18,355 nt of DNA, taken from assembly GCA_003021755.1 (NCBI GenBank), contig PXQZ01000086.1, forward strand, positions 6,717-25,071, written 5' to 3'. The notes below the pieces were generated by a model. That model saw only the letters and a list, made by a program, of their open reading frames with translations. It did not search any database and was not told the origin of the DNA. This DNA is from Halobacteriales archaeon QH_8_67_36 (lineage in GTDB: Archaea; Halobacteriota; Halobacteria; Halobacteriales; Haloarculaceae). This document shows positions 1 through 8,074 of this stretch, in pieces. Made by a program: the position numbers and the translations under genes. How positions within the stretch are numbered: position 1 is the stretch's first letter; each line of letters opens with the position of its first letter.

Positions 1-4
1 CTCG

Positions 5-277
5 TCACTCCTCGCCGGAGCCGGGCTGTTCGCCGTGGAGGTCGAACCACTCCCGGAGCGGGCCCCGAATCCCGTCGACGGTGACGGTCACGTCGCCGTC
101 GAATCGCCACTTCGCTCGCGGGGAGTCCTCGCCGAAGTAGACGGGGACGCCCACTTCGAGGTCCTCGACCGCGACGTCCAGCGAGTCCTCGCGGTCGACC
201 GTCTCGTCGAGGAGCCGTTCGACTGCGGCCTGCAGTTCGTCGACGTCCGGTTCCGGCATCCCCGTATTCTGGTCCAT
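5..277 (-). CDS. hypothetical small acidic haloarchaeal protein
   Basis: A 90-residue acidic protein starting MDQNTGMPEP. I do not recognise the family. The N-terminal third (about residues 12-35) is predicted helical with the pattern DELQAAVERLLDE; the centre has short beta-type stretches (VGVPVYFG, residues 43-50, then WRFDGDVTVTVDG, residues 57-69), and the end is short and acidic. No cysteine, signal peptide or membrane segment is present. The reading frame stays open far upstream, but that extension lies opposite the next gene and is rich in Arg and Pro, so I chose the ATG at 277; a second ATG at 259 (MPEP) is possible. It is divergent from the gene at 356 with a gap of about 78 bases. 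Its stop lies at 5-7, so the protein is complete. Confidence 0.7.
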   Translation of the reverse strand: MDQNTGMPEPDVDELQAAVERLLDETVDREDSLDVAVEDLEVGVPVYFGEDSPRAKWRFDGDVTVTVDGIRGPLREWFDLHGEQPGSGEE

Positions 278-355
278 ACAGACGGTATTGGCCCCACCTA
301 TCTGTGTGTTTCCCCGACCCGTGGAGTCTTCACTGCCGAGGCCATGTGGCGGGGT

Positions 356-1006
356 ATGGAAACACGCGCGGGCCGGTTCCGGGTGTACCGCGTCGTCGAG
401 TCGGTCCTCCACATCAATCTGTTCGACATCGAGGGGACGCGCCTCTACACGGCCTACCAGTCGGGCTACGGCGGTCGACAGGACGACATCGACGCGCTCC
501 GGACCGGCGACCTCGTCGAGGCGACGCTGGGTGGCGACCCCGACGACTCCGAGGAGGCGTGGTCCATTCAGTCCGTCGAGCGCGTCGACCGGGCCCGGAT
601 GGCCTTCGCCGTCGACGCCGACGTGCCGGCCGTCGCCGAGGAACTGTGGACCGAGGGCCAGGAGCGGCCCGCGACGACCGTCCTGCAGTGGGACGGCGAA
701 CCGGTCGCCGAGGCCGCGGTCCAGCCCCGGGCGCCGCTGCCGGGCGGCGCGTTCGTCCACAGCGTGCTCACCGGACTGGTGCCGATGGAAGCACGGCTCG
801 GCGAACTCCCGTCGGTCGGCGAGCCGGTGACCGACGCGCTGTTCGTCGACCCCGACGCCCCCGACACGGACCGCTACTCGCGGCCCTATGGCGCCGTCGT
901 TCTGTTCACCGAGGCCGGCAAACCGCTACGTAATGAGTTCTACGCAGCCTACGACATCGACCCGGCCGAGGACACCCGCCCGGACTACGACCCTTACGGA
1001 ATATAG
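356..1006 (+). CDS. DUF6663-like haloarchaeal protein
   Basis: A 216-residue soluble acidic protein beginning METRAGRFRVYRVV. The N-terminal half reads like a small beta-rich domain (RFRVYRVVESVLHINLFD, then a DALRTGDLVEATL stretch near residues 45-57). The C-terminal half carries the pattern FVHSVLTGLVPMEARLGELP and ends with SRPYGAVVLFTEAGKPL. From memory this resembles a haloarchaeal family of unknown function filed as DUF6663; no biochemical role is known to me. The open frame extends upstream to 35, but that part runs opposite the gene at 5-277 and has no such character. ATGs at 344 and 356 are both in frame; I prefer 356 because the residues after it begin the conserved-looking domain. 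It converges on the site-2 protease gene with 15 bases between stops. Confidence 0.7.
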   Translation: METRAGRFRVYRVVESVLHINLFDIEGTRLYTAYQSGYGGRQDDIDALRTGDLVEATLGGDPDDSEEAWSIQSVERVDRARMAFAVDADVPAVAEELWTEGQERPATTVLQWDGEPVAEAAVQPRAPLPGGAFVHSVLTGLVPMEARLGELPSVGEPVTDALFVDPDAPDTDRYSRPYGAVVLFTEAGKPLRNEFYAAYDIDPAEDTRPDYDPYGI

Positions 1007-1021
1007 ACCGCAGGCACACAG

Positions 1022-2122
1022 CTATACGGCGACGACGATGGGCACCGGGACGAAACAGAGCGCCCCGAGAACGAGCGTCAGGACGCCCAGTGCCCACCGC
1101 CCCGGCCCCAGTGGCGTCTCGGCCAGCGGGGTCACCGTGCCCGCGCGGCTGAACACCAGCGCGATGATGGCCCAGAACCCCCACAGCGGCGCGCCACGGC
1201 CCCCCTCGAACAGGAGCAGATAGCCCGCCAGACAGAAGAGAAACACCGGCACGACGAACTGGACGGCGTCCATGCGCTCGCCGACCAGCGAGCGGCTGAT
1301 GTGGGCACCGTCTAGCTGGCCGACCGGGATGAGGTTGAGGAAGGTGACGAAGGCGCCGACCCAGCCGCCGATGACGACGGGATTGGGGAGCAGGTGCGGG
1401 TCGCTGTAGGCCAGTGGCTCGCCCAGCAACGCGGCGATACCCTGTATCAGCGGCGGATACCCCAGTTCGATTCTGGTGATGAGCCCGCCGGCCACGTAGA
1501 TGGGGTCGAGCGTCACCCCGATGGCCGTGACGACCACCGTCGCGACCAGCCCCGCCAGCGGTCCGGCGACGCCGATGTCGAACAGCGCCCGCCGGTCGGG
1601 GATGTTGTCCTGCATCCGGATGACCGCACCCAGCGTCCCGATGACGTTGAACGGCAGCGGGATGAAGTAGGGCAGGCTGGCCTGGACCTCGTGGTGTCGC
1701 GAGAGGGCGTAGTGGCCGAACTCGTGGACTGCGAGGATGCCCAGCACGGCGACCGCGAACGGCCACGCCCGCAGGATGACGGCGGGGTCGTCGACCACCG
1801 TGAGCCCGTACCACCGGGTCCCCGCGTACAGCGTCGAGAGCAGCGTCGCCACCGCCAGGACGACGTTGAGCCACGGCACGCCGTCGACCCCCAGCGACCG
1901 CTCGCTCGCCACCAGGACGTGGCCGCCGGACTCGGTCCGCAACCGAACGCGGTACCCCCGCTTGCGGAACGTCGGCCCGACCTGCCGCATGACCTCCGTC
2001 GCGTCTGCCACCGGCTCGCCGTAGTACCGAACGCTGTCGTCGGCGAGGTCGATGTCACGGACGCTGAAGACATCGGCGAGACGCTCGGGACCCGGCGGCG
2101 ACTGACTCGACTCCTGACCCAT
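1022..2122 (-). CDS. site-2 protease family membrane metalloprotease (peptidase M50)
   Basis: A 366-residue polytopic membrane protein of the site-2 protease family, zinc enzymes that cut substrates within the membrane. The zinc site HEFGH lies at residues 133-137 inside a hydrophobic segment, and the second family motif, NLIPVGQLDG (residues 263-272), supplies the third zinc ligand as Asp271. About eight hydrophobic segments fall after residue 80. Residues 1-78 form a soluble acidic N-terminal region, which many haloarchaeal members share. The start is the ATG at 2122. The frame is open far upstream, but that part overlaps scpA in antisense-like composition. It lies 50 bases after the scpA stop, same strand; a TATA-like stretch at 2146-2153 sits 28 bases ahead of the ATG, so it may have its own promoter. 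The substrate cannot be told from sequence. Confidence 0.9.
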   Translation of the reverse strand: MGQESSQSPPGPERLADVFSVRDIDLADDSVRYYGEPVADATEVMRQVGPTFRKRGYRVRLRTESGGHVLVASERSLGVDGVPWLNVVLAVATLLSTLYAGTRWYGLTVVDDPAVILRAWPFAVAVLGILAVHEFGHYALSRHHEVQASLPYFIPLPFNVIGTLGAVIRMQDNIPDRRALFDIGVAGPLAGLVATVVVTAIGVTLDPIYVAGGLITRIELGYPPLIQGIAALLGEPLAYSDPHLLPNPVVIGGWVGAFVTFLNLIPVGQLDGAHISRSLVGERMDAVQFVVPVFLFCLAGYLLLFEGGRGAPLWGFWAIIALVFSRAGTVTPLAETPLGPGRWALGVLTLVLGALCFVPVPIVVAV

Positions 2123-2172
2123 CACCGATACGTACGTGTGCGAGCGTTTTGAACCTGTTTGCGCTCCGGGGA

Positions 2173-3198
2173 CTAGTCCGCGAGCGCTTCCTCGGAGCCG
2201 GTGGCGGCGTTGGGGTCCTGAATCCAGAGGTCGCCAAAGAGGTCGTCCTGCTGGAGGAGCACTCGGCCCCGATGGGCCAGAAAGAGCAGGCCGAGAAACG
2301 TCTCGACGCGGGAGCCACCCGCGGACTCGACCTCGCGGTAGAGCACTTCCTCGCGGCCCTTGTCGTACTGCTCGCGCACCGCGCCGTACACGTCTTCGAT
2401 CATCTCGTCTATCCGTTCGCCGTGGGCGGTGCCGGTCACGTCGGCGGCGGAGGGCTCGTCGTCCAGCCGCATGTCGTCGGCCCCGCGGTAGTCCAGTTCC
2501 TGGGTGCCCCGCTGGAACCCCTTCGGCGAGCCGCTGGTGTCGTACTCCCGGGACTCCTTCCACCAGTTGTCCCGCTCGGCCTCCCGCAAATCGCGGACGA
2601 GTTCGTCCAGCGTCCGGGGCATGCCGCGGGCCCGTCGGCGCTCCAGCCGGCGGTCCATCTCGGACTCCAGGGCGGCGAAGGGGTCGGGCTCGTCGATGGG
2701 GTCGTCGCCGGACATCGCCCGCTCCCATGGCTCGACGGCCGTCTCCTCCGGTTCGTCGGTCCCCAGCATCGCGTCGCTTTTCATCCGCACCAGCACCGAG
2801 GCATAAAAGAGCGCCCGCCCCGACGTGCGCAGGTCGGTCCCCTCGATGGCGTCGAGGAACTTGTCGGTCACCTGCACCACGTCGATGTCCCACGGGTCGA
2901 TTTCGCCGTCGTCCGCGAGTTGTACCAGCACTTCGACGGGTTCGGGCGCGTCGTCTTCGTCAGCGTCCGTGGCAGGGCCGTCCTCACCGGAACCAGCCTC
3001 GGGCGTCGGGGTCACCTCGGCCCCGTCGTCGACGCTTGCGTCGCCGGTCAGCAGGTCCCCATCGGACTGTTCGCCGGGTGGTTCGCTCTCTGCTTGCGGG
3101 TTGTCTCTTACCGCTCGCTCGTCCGAGGTCCGCTCTCGCCGGTCGCGGTCCTCACGGTCTTCGTGGCCCGTGATGTCGAGTGGGATGTCGTCTGTCAT
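2173..3198 (-). CDS. scpA: chromosome segregation/condensation protein ScpA
   Basis: A 341-residue kleisin-type partner of Smc that bridges the two Smc heads. Residues 1-84 are an acidic low-complexity tail without family resemblance. The ScpA domain begins near residue 88, with the diagnostic stretch DGEIDPWDIDVVQVTDKFL at about 97-115, and includes a helical region ASVLVRMKSDAML. The C-terminal winged helix that contacts the Smc head is visible near residues 295-330 (ETFLGLLFLAHRGRVLL). The gene starts 7 bases after the smc stop, so the two are co-transcribed and probably translationally linked. A tail of this length is longer than in bacterial ScpA (usually about 250 residues) and is typical of haloarchaeal acidic extensions. 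No scpB is visible in the window. Confidence 0.93.
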   Translation of the reverse strand: MTDDIPLDITGHEDREDRDRRERTSDERAVRDNPQAESEPPGEQSDGDLLTGDASVDDGAEVTPTPEAGSGEDGPATDADEDDAPEPVEVLVQLADDGEIDPWDIDVVQVTDKFLDAIEGTDLRTSGRALFYASVLVRMKSDAMLGTDEPEETAVEPWERAMSGDDPIDEPDPFAALESEMDRRLERRRARGMPRTLDELVRDLREAERDNWWKESREYDTSGSPKGFQRGTQELDYRGADDMRLDDEPSAADVTGTAHGERIDEMIEDVYGAVREQYDKGREEVLYREVESAGGSRVETFLGLLFLAHRGRVLLQQDDLFGDLWIQDPNAATGSEEALAD

Positions 3199-3205
3199 TG
3201 TTCTC

Positions 3206-6200
3206 TCAATCGTCCGCCACCGCTTCCTCCTCCTCTGGCCCCTCGTCGGAGAGGTCGATGCCGGTCACGGCCGAAACGTTGTCGCCCTGCATCATCACGC
3301 CGATGGCCCGCTCGGAGCGTTCCAGCAGCGCCGAGCGGTGCGAGACGACGACGAACTGGGCGTCGCCCGCGAGTTCGTCGACGAGTTCGCCCACGAGGTC
3401 GGCGTTTTTCGCATCGAGGAAGGCGTCGACCTCGTCCAGCGCGTAGAACGGCGCGGGGTTGTGGCGCTGGATGGCAAAGATAAAGGCCAGCGCCGTCAGT
3501 GACTTTTCACCGCCGGACATCGCCGCGAGGCGCTGGATGGGCTTGTCGCCGGGCTGGGCCTTCATCGTCAGCCCGCCCTCGAAGGGGTCGTCCTCGTCTT
3601 CCAGATGGAGGTGGCCGGTGCCGTTGGAGAGGCGCTCGAAGATGTCCTGGAACTGCTCGTTGATGTCGTCGAACGAATCCATGAACGTCGCCTTCTTCTT
3701 TTGTTCGTAGGTGTCGATGCGCTCGCGGATGCCGTCGGCCTCCTCGACCAGCGTCGCCATCTTTTCCTCCAGCTCTTCGAGGTCGTCGGCCACGCGGTCG
3801 TACGCCTCGATGGCGCGCATGTTGACCGGTTCCAGCGCCTCCATCTCCGCGGCGAGCCGCTCGATTTCGGACTCGACGGTGTCGTGGTCGGGGACGTCCC
3901 CGGGGTCGTAGTCGCCGACCTGCGCTTCGAGTTCGTCTATCTCCCACTCCAGGCGCTCGCTGTCCTCGCGCTCGTCGTCGAGATCGCGCTCTACGTCGGT
4001 GACTTTCGCCTGCTGCTCGTCGCGGGCCGCCGTCGCTTCCTGCAGGTCCTCGCGCAGGTCCTCGCGTTCGCCCTTGAGTTCCGCGAGCTCGCTCTCCAGT
4101 TCTTCGACCGCTTGCTCTTTCTCGACCTTCAGTTCGCGCTTTGCCTCCACCTGCTCCTCCAGTTCGGCGATGCGCTCCTCTTTCTCCGCCTTGCGGTTCT
4201 GGGCGGCCTCGATGTCGTCGTGGAGTTCGTCGATGGCGTCCTCGGCGTACTGTTTCTCCAGTTGCAGTTCGTTGAGCTTCGCGTCGAGGTCGTCCTCCCG
4301 GTCTTCGAGGGCGTCTATCTCCTCGCGGATGGCCTCCCGCTCGTCGGTCAGGTCCGGCAGTTCGGAGTCCTGCACCTCGGCTTCCAGGTCCGCGATGTCG
4401 TCCTCGATGTCGGCGACAGTCCCGTTGGCCGCTTCGATGTCGGCCTCCAGTTCGTCCATCTCGTCGGCGACGTCCTCGCGCTCGGCGGCGATGTCCTCGA
4501 TTGCCGCTTCGAGGTCGTCGATGCGTTCGCGGGTCTGTTCGAGTTCGGCCTGGGTGCGTTCGATGCTGGTTTCGATGTCACGGACCTGCTCGGTCGCGTC
4601 GGACTCGCGGTCGCGGGCGTCGTCGAGGCGGTCCTCCACGTCACGGAGGTCCTCGCGCACGTCGGCCCGCTCGTCCTCCAGTTCCTGAATTCGGGTCGCG
4701 ACCCGTTCGAGCTGGCCGGCGCCGCCCGAGAAGGAGTAGCGCGTCCCCGAGGACGAGCCCCCGGTCATCGCGCCGCTTTTCTCGACGAGGTCACCCTCCA
4801 GCGTGACCATCCGGTAGTCGCCCATCAGGTCACGGGCGGTCCCCATCGCGTCGACGATGACCGTATCGCCAAGCACGTACGAGAAGACGCCCGCGTACTC
4901 GCGGTCGAAGTCGACGAGGTTGTAGGCGAAGTCGATGACGCCGTCCCCGTTCGGCAGCGACGGGAGCGGGCGATCCTGCATCTGCGTGATGGGCAGGAAC
5001 GTCGCCCGGCCGGCGTTGCGGGACTTCAGGTACTCGATACAGGACTGGCCGACGCCGTCGTCGTCGACGACGACGTGGGCGAGCCGACCGCCGGCGGCGG
5101 TCTCACAGGCGGTGGCGTACTCGGGGTCCACGCCACCCAGCTGGCCGACCGTACCGTGGACGCCCTCGCGGCCGGCGTTCAGGATGGCGGTGACCGCACG
5201 GCCGTAGGAGGAGTCGCCGTCCCGGCCCGCCTTCGCTTCGAGTTCGGCGTACTCCTGTTGGTTGGCGCTTATCTTGTCCTCCAGCGCGTCGAGGGCGGAC
5301 TGGAGCTCCCGTTTCTCCGCGCGCAGGTCGTCGACGACCTCGCCGATGGTCGCCTTGTTCGTCCGGGCTTTCTCCAGTTCCGTCTCCAAGTCCTCGATAT
5401 CGGCTTCGAGGTCGGGGATCTCGGCCTCCAGGTCCTCGATCGTCTCGCGTTTCTCGTCCTCCTCGTTGGAGCGCCGACGGGCCTCGTCGAGCAGGCGGTC
5501 CTGCTCGCGCTGGAGGTCGTTTCGCTCGGTCTTCTTCGCTTCCAGCGTCTCGCGTTTTGCCTCCAGTTCGTCCTTTATCTCCTCGAACTCCTCGCCGATG
5601 TCGTCGATGCGGGCCTGCACGTCCGCGAGGTCGCTCTCCCTGCTCGCGATGTCGGCCTTGACGTTTGACTTCTCGACTTTCGTCTCGCGAACGTCGCTCT
5701 CCAGTTCGTCGATGGTCTCCTGCTTGCGGTCTATCCGGACGAACGCCTGCTTGCGCTCGTTCTCGGCGGCCTCGACGGCCTCTTCGGCGGTCGCTATCCT
5801 GTCTTCTAGCCGCGAGATGTCGCCCTTTATCTCCTCGATGTCGCGCTTGATGGCGAGTTGCTCGTCCTCGCCCTTGCGCTCTATCTCGCCGTTGAGCTCG
5901 TGGAGCTCGTCCTCCAGCCGGACGACCTTGCCCTGCCGGCTGTCCAGTTCCGCTTGGAGTTCGGCGAGTTCGTTCTCCAGCTCGTCGATGGCCGCCTCGG
6001 TGGCTGCCAGTTCCTCGCGCTTGTCTTCGAGTTCGGCCGCCTTTCGGTACCCCTCGTATTCCTCCTTCTCGTCGCGCAGTTCCTGATACTGGAGGGCGGT
6101 CTCGCGCTCGTCTTCCAGCTGGTCGAGGCGGTCCTGTTTCTCCTCGATGCGGAGTTCGGCCTCGTCGATGCGCTCCCGGACGACCTCCAGTTCCTCGAAC

Positions 6201-6793
6201 GCGTCCGCCTTCTTGGCGTCGAACTGGGCGACGCCGGCTATCTCGTCGATGATCTCCCGCCGGGAGCCGGCGGTCATGTTGATTATCTCGGTCACGTCGC
6301 CCTGCATCACGACGTTGTACCCTTCCGGCGTGACGCCGGCCTGTGCGAGCAGCCCCTGGATGTCCGAGAGGTTGACCGAGCGGCCGTTGATGTAGTAGTA
6401 GGAGTAGTAGTTGTCCTCCGTCTCCTTGACGCGGCGCTTGATAGAAATCTCGTCGACGTCCCCGACATCCTCGGTGCCTGCGGCGTTGACGACCTGCGCG
6501 CGGGAGACGGTCCGGTCCGGGTTGGCCAGGATGACCTCGACGCTGGCCTCGCGTTCGCCGCTGTACTCCACGTCCTCGTCGGCGTGACCCGGGTTGTAGA
6601 TGAGGTCGGTCAGCTTCTCGGCGCGGATGCCCGACGTGCGGGCGAGGCCGAGCGCGAAGAGGACGGCGTCGATGATGTTGGACTTGCCCGAGCCGTTCGG
6701 GCCGGAGATGGTAGTGAAGTCCTCGTAAAACGGGATTCGGGTCTTCCGCCCGAAGCTCTTGAAGTTGTCGAGTACGAGCTCTTTGATATACAT
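3206..6793 (-). CDS. smc: chromosome segregation protein SMC
   Basis: A 1195-residue SMC ATPase, a full-length member that forms the ring-shaped complex organising and segregating chromosomes. The Walker A motif GPNGSGKS lies at residues 31-38, followed by a Q-loop region (NVVMQGDVTEII). Two very long Glu/Lys/Arg-rich coiled-coil arms flank a globular hinge at about residues 520-660, which contains glycine-rich stretches such as GVHGTVGQLGGVD and GDLVEKSGAMTGG. The ABC signature appears as MSGGEK (1092-1097) instead of LSGGEK, and Walker B with the D-loop is ALDEVDAFLDAKN around 1118-1130 (catalytic Glu1121). It lies between a short coiled-coil gene 21 bases upstream and scpA 7 bases downstream, all on one strand. 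It could only otherwise be Rad50 or MukB, which the hinge and the SMC-type ends rule out. Confidence 0.98.
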   Translation of the reverse strand: MYIKELVLDNFKSFGRKTRIPFYEDFTTISGPNGSGKSNIIDAVLFALGLARTSGIRAEKLTDLIYNPGHADEDVEYSGEREASVEVILANPDRTVSRAQVVNAAGTEDVGDVDEISIKRRVKETEDNYYSYYYINGRSVNLSDIQGLLAQAGVTPEGYNVVMQGDVTEIINMTAGSRREIIDEIAGVAQFDAKKADAFEELEVVRERIDEAELRIEEKQDRLDQLEDERETALQYQELRDEKEEYEGYRKAAELEDKREELAATEAAIDELENELAELQAELDSRQGKVVRLEDELHELNGEIERKGEDEQLAIKRDIEEIKGDISRLEDRIATAEEAVEAAENERKQAFVRIDRKQETIDELESDVRETKVEKSNVKADIASRESDLADVQARIDDIGEEFEEIKDELEAKRETLEAKKTERNDLQREQDRLLDEARRRSNEEDEKRETIEDLEAEIPDLEADIEDLETELEKARTNKATIGEVVDDLRAEKRELQSALDALEDKISANQQEYAELEAKAGRDGDSSYGRAVTAILNAGREGVHGTVGQLGGVDPEYATACETAAGGRLAHVVVDDDGVGQSCIEYLKSRNAGRATFLPITQMQDRPLPSLPNGDGVIDFAYNLVDFDREYAGVFSYVLGDTVIVDAMGTARDLMGDYRMVTLEGDLVEKSGAMTGGSSSGTRYSFSGGAGQLERVATRIQELEDERADVREDLRDVEDRLDDARDRESDATEQVRDIETSIERTQAELEQTRERIDDLEAAIEDIAAEREDVADEMDELEADIEAANGTVADIEDDIADLEAEVQDSELPDLTDEREAIREEIDALEDREDDLDAKLNELQLEKQYAEDAIDELHDDIEAAQNRKAEKEERIAELEEQVEAKRELKVEKEQAVEELESELAELKGEREDLREDLQEATAARDEQQAKVTDVERDLDDEREDSERLEWEIDELEAQVGDYDPGDVPDHDTVESEIERLAAEMEALEPVNMRAIEAYDRVADDLEELEEKMATLVEEADGIRERIDTYEQKKKATFMDSFDDINEQFQDIFERLSNGTGHLHLEDEDDPFEGGLTMKAQPGDKPIQRLAAMSGGEKSLTALAFIFAIQRHNPAPFYALDEVDAFLDAKNADLVGELVDELAGDAQFVVVSHRSALLERSERAIGVMMQGDNVSAVTGIDLSDEGPEEEEAVADD

Positions 6794-6814
6794 ACGGTGA
6801 AGGGGGCCGCCCGT

Positions 6815-7198
6815 CTAGGCCACGATGATGTCGGAGCCCGAATCGTCTTCCGTCTCCGATTCGGCGTCGGCCTCGGGGTCGGCGGCGTTGTCAGTTCCCT
6901 CGGGAGCCTCGGTTTTAGATGTATCGGCCTCCGGCGTCGCCGTGTCGTCCCCGACTTCTGGAACCAGCATCTCGCCCCCGGTCGACTCCTCGGTTGCCTC
7001 GCTTTCGGCCGCTGCCTCGCTCGACCCCTCGCCCGCCTGTTCCGGCGACGAGCGGCTGAACCCGTTCTGCTCGTCGACGGTGTTTTCCAGCTCGCGGATG
7101 CGGACCTTGCACTCGACGAGTTCGTCCGTCAGTCCCTCGACCGAGGCTTCCAGTTCCTGAACGCGCGTTTCCAGTTCCTCGACGCGGTTGCCACACAT
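6815..7198 (-). CDS. short coiled-coil protein upstream of smc (DUF7518-like)
   Basis: A 127-residue protein beginning MCGNRVEELETRVQ. Residues 4-44 form a continuous heptad-type coiled coil (ELETRVQELEASVEGLTDELVE), with two cysteines (Cys2 and Cys30). From about residue 45 to the end the chain is disordered, rich in Glu, Ser, Thr, Ala and Asp, and closes with a small hydrophobic tip (GSDIIVA). I believe this matches a haloarchaeal family of unknown function (DUF7518), recalled rather than tested. It is the first gene of a probable operon with smc and scpA, 21 bases before the smc start, which suggests a link to the Smc complex; that link is inference. The ATG at 7198 is chosen because a TATA-like box lies about 28 bases upstream; an in-frame extension to 7243 would cross that box. 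Confidence 0.82.
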   Translation of the reverse strand: MCGNRVEELETRVQELEASVEGLTDELVECKVRIRELENTVDEQNGFSRSSPEQAGEGSSEAAAESEATEESTGGEMLVPEVGDDTATPEADTSKTEAPEGTDNAADPEADAESETEDDSGSDIIVA

Positions 7199-7222
7199 AC
7201 GCCACACAGTGACGTTCCGCCT

Positions 7223-7230
7223 ACATAAAC
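7223..7230 (-). promoter_or_regulatory. TATA-like box for the smc operon
   Basis: Read on the minus strand the stretch is GTTTATGT, centred about 28 bases ahead of the ATG at 7198. This is the archaeal TATA spacing for a leaderless transcript and would drive the coiled-coil gene, smc and scpA together. Confidence 0.5.
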
Positions 7231-7400
7231 GTGCGTCAGACAACAGTTCGGATTCCGATAGATGCGGTCCTGGTGGGTTTCGGCGGCGCTGGCGCCCCGT
7301 GACAGGTGTGACGTCCGCTCCCGGATACTGTTGCTATCTGGAGTGGAAACGCGGGCCAGGAGCGGGCGGTGGTGTGGGAATCACTCGCTTTGACCGAGGG

Positions 7401-7740
7401 ACCGCAAACGGCCCGAAAGCCCCGACGGCAACGAACGACACTGCCACGGCAAACAGCCGGAACGTCCCGCCCAACATTGTTTGACCAACCGGCTACGGGC
7501 GGGACTGAAAGGGGCGACCTGTTCGACGGCGGACGACGCAAGGACCACGGCGAACGAAGTGACCGAGGACCACAGCGAGGTCGTTCGAGAGACCTCCGGT
7601 CTCCCGTGATGAGCGTGGGACCGGCGGTCCCACGAACCTGCGAACGGGCGCTTCGCGCCCGTGAGCAGATGATAAGAGAGCTTCGCTCTCCCGAACCACC
7701 CCCGAGTCGAACAGGTCGGGGCTTTCTGGCTGTTTGCCGT
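7401..7740. repeat. structured intergenic element with nested inverted repeats and four tight hairpins
   Basis: This fills most of a 614-base gap (7199-7812) without a credible gene. Bases 7446-7458 and 7728-7740 are perfect 13-base inverted repeats. Nested inside are a 9-bp stem-loop (7464-7472 with 7497-7505), a 5-bp pairing (7507-7511 with 7722-7726) and another perfect 13-bp pairing (7515-7527 with 7706-7718). That last stem encloses four simple hairpins with 3-base loops at 7589-7603, 7614-7634, 7644-7662 and 7676-7690. In addition 7401-7426 is an imperfect inverted copy (23 of 26) of 7715-7740, competing with the inner pairings. Reading frames here are Arg-rich and unlike the acidic proteins around them. 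It may be a non-coding RNA or a small mobile element of the MITE type; neither a target duplication nor a clear promoter settles it. Confidence 0.6.
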
Positions 7741-7783
7741 CGTTGTCGCTTAACTAAACATCGCCGTGTCGAGAGCCCAACCG

Positions 7784-7790
7784 TTTTTAT
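7784..7790 (+). promoter_or_regulatory. TATA-like box for bolA-glutaredoxin
   Basis: TTTTTAT is centred 26 bases before the ATG at 7813, which fits a leaderless transcript for the BolA gene with the glutaredoxin gene following. Confidence 0.5.
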
Positions 7791-7812
7791 CGCCCGCGGC
7801 GTCCCCGGAGAT

Positions 7813-8046
7813 ATGAACGCAGACGAAGTCGCGGCCATCATCGAGCGGGAGATACCGGACGCGACGGCGACGGTGACCACGCCGCGTGACCCCGACGACG
7901 ACAGACACTACGCGGTCGACGTGGTTTCGCCGGCCTTCGACGGGAAGTCCCTCGTGGACCAGCACCAGCTCGTCCACGACGCGCTGGGCGACCACCTCAC
8001 CCGTGACATCCACGCCATCGAGCTGACGACCAGCACGCCGGAGTGA
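7813..8046 (+). CDS. BolA family protein
   Basis: A 77-residue single-domain BolA-like protein. It opens with the helix MNADEVAAIIEREIPDA, continues through a strand region (TATVTTPRDPDDDRHYAVDVVSPAFDGKSLVDQHQLVHDAL) and ends with DIHAIELTTSTPE; the F-x-G-K-x-x-x-x-x-H pattern (FDGKSLVDQHQ, near residues 43-53) and the closing HAIELTT strand are typical of the family. BolA proteins bind iron-sulfur clusters jointly with monothiol glutaredoxins, acting in the cytosol in cluster transfer or iron sensing. The gene for such a glutaredoxin follows 28 bases downstream, which strongly supports the call. The start at 7813 is set by the TATA-like box 26 bases upstream; the frame extends further but only into repeat sequence. 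Confidence 0.85.
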   Translation: MNADEVAAIIEREIPDATATVTTPRDPDDDRHYAVDVVSPAFDGKSLVDQHQLVHDALGDHLTRDIHAIELTTSTPE

Positions 8047-8074
8047 GCGGTACGCATTTCCCTGCCGGCCCGTT

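Noticed and set aside
1022..2893. 623-codon version of the site-2 protease with a long N-terminal extension
   Set aside because: The extra part lies over scpA in a different frame and is Arg-rich; the ATG at 2122 begins the acidic N-terminus typical of the family.
3605..5668. Very long open frame on the plus strand opposite smc, plus several others of the same kind (for example 5858-7228)
   Set aside because: They are antisense shadows of the Glu/Asp-rich coiled-coil gene; the GC-rich codon pattern leaves the reverse frames open. Translations are Leu/Val/Phe repeats without domain signs or promoters.
7446..7740. RNase P RNA or SRP RNA as an explanation for the structured gap
   Set aside because: I see neither the conserved RNase P core patterns nor the SRP helix 8 signature; the simple 3-base-loop hairpins do not match either fold.
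7401..7740. CRISPR array
   Set aside because: Hairpins differ from one another in sequence and spacing; there are no regular direct repeats with equal spacers.
7236..7880. Minus-strand 214-codon and plus-strand frames through the 7.2-7.8 kb gap
   Set aside because: They run through inverted repeats, are rich in Arg and Pro, and overlap the BolA gene or its promoter; no domain is visible.
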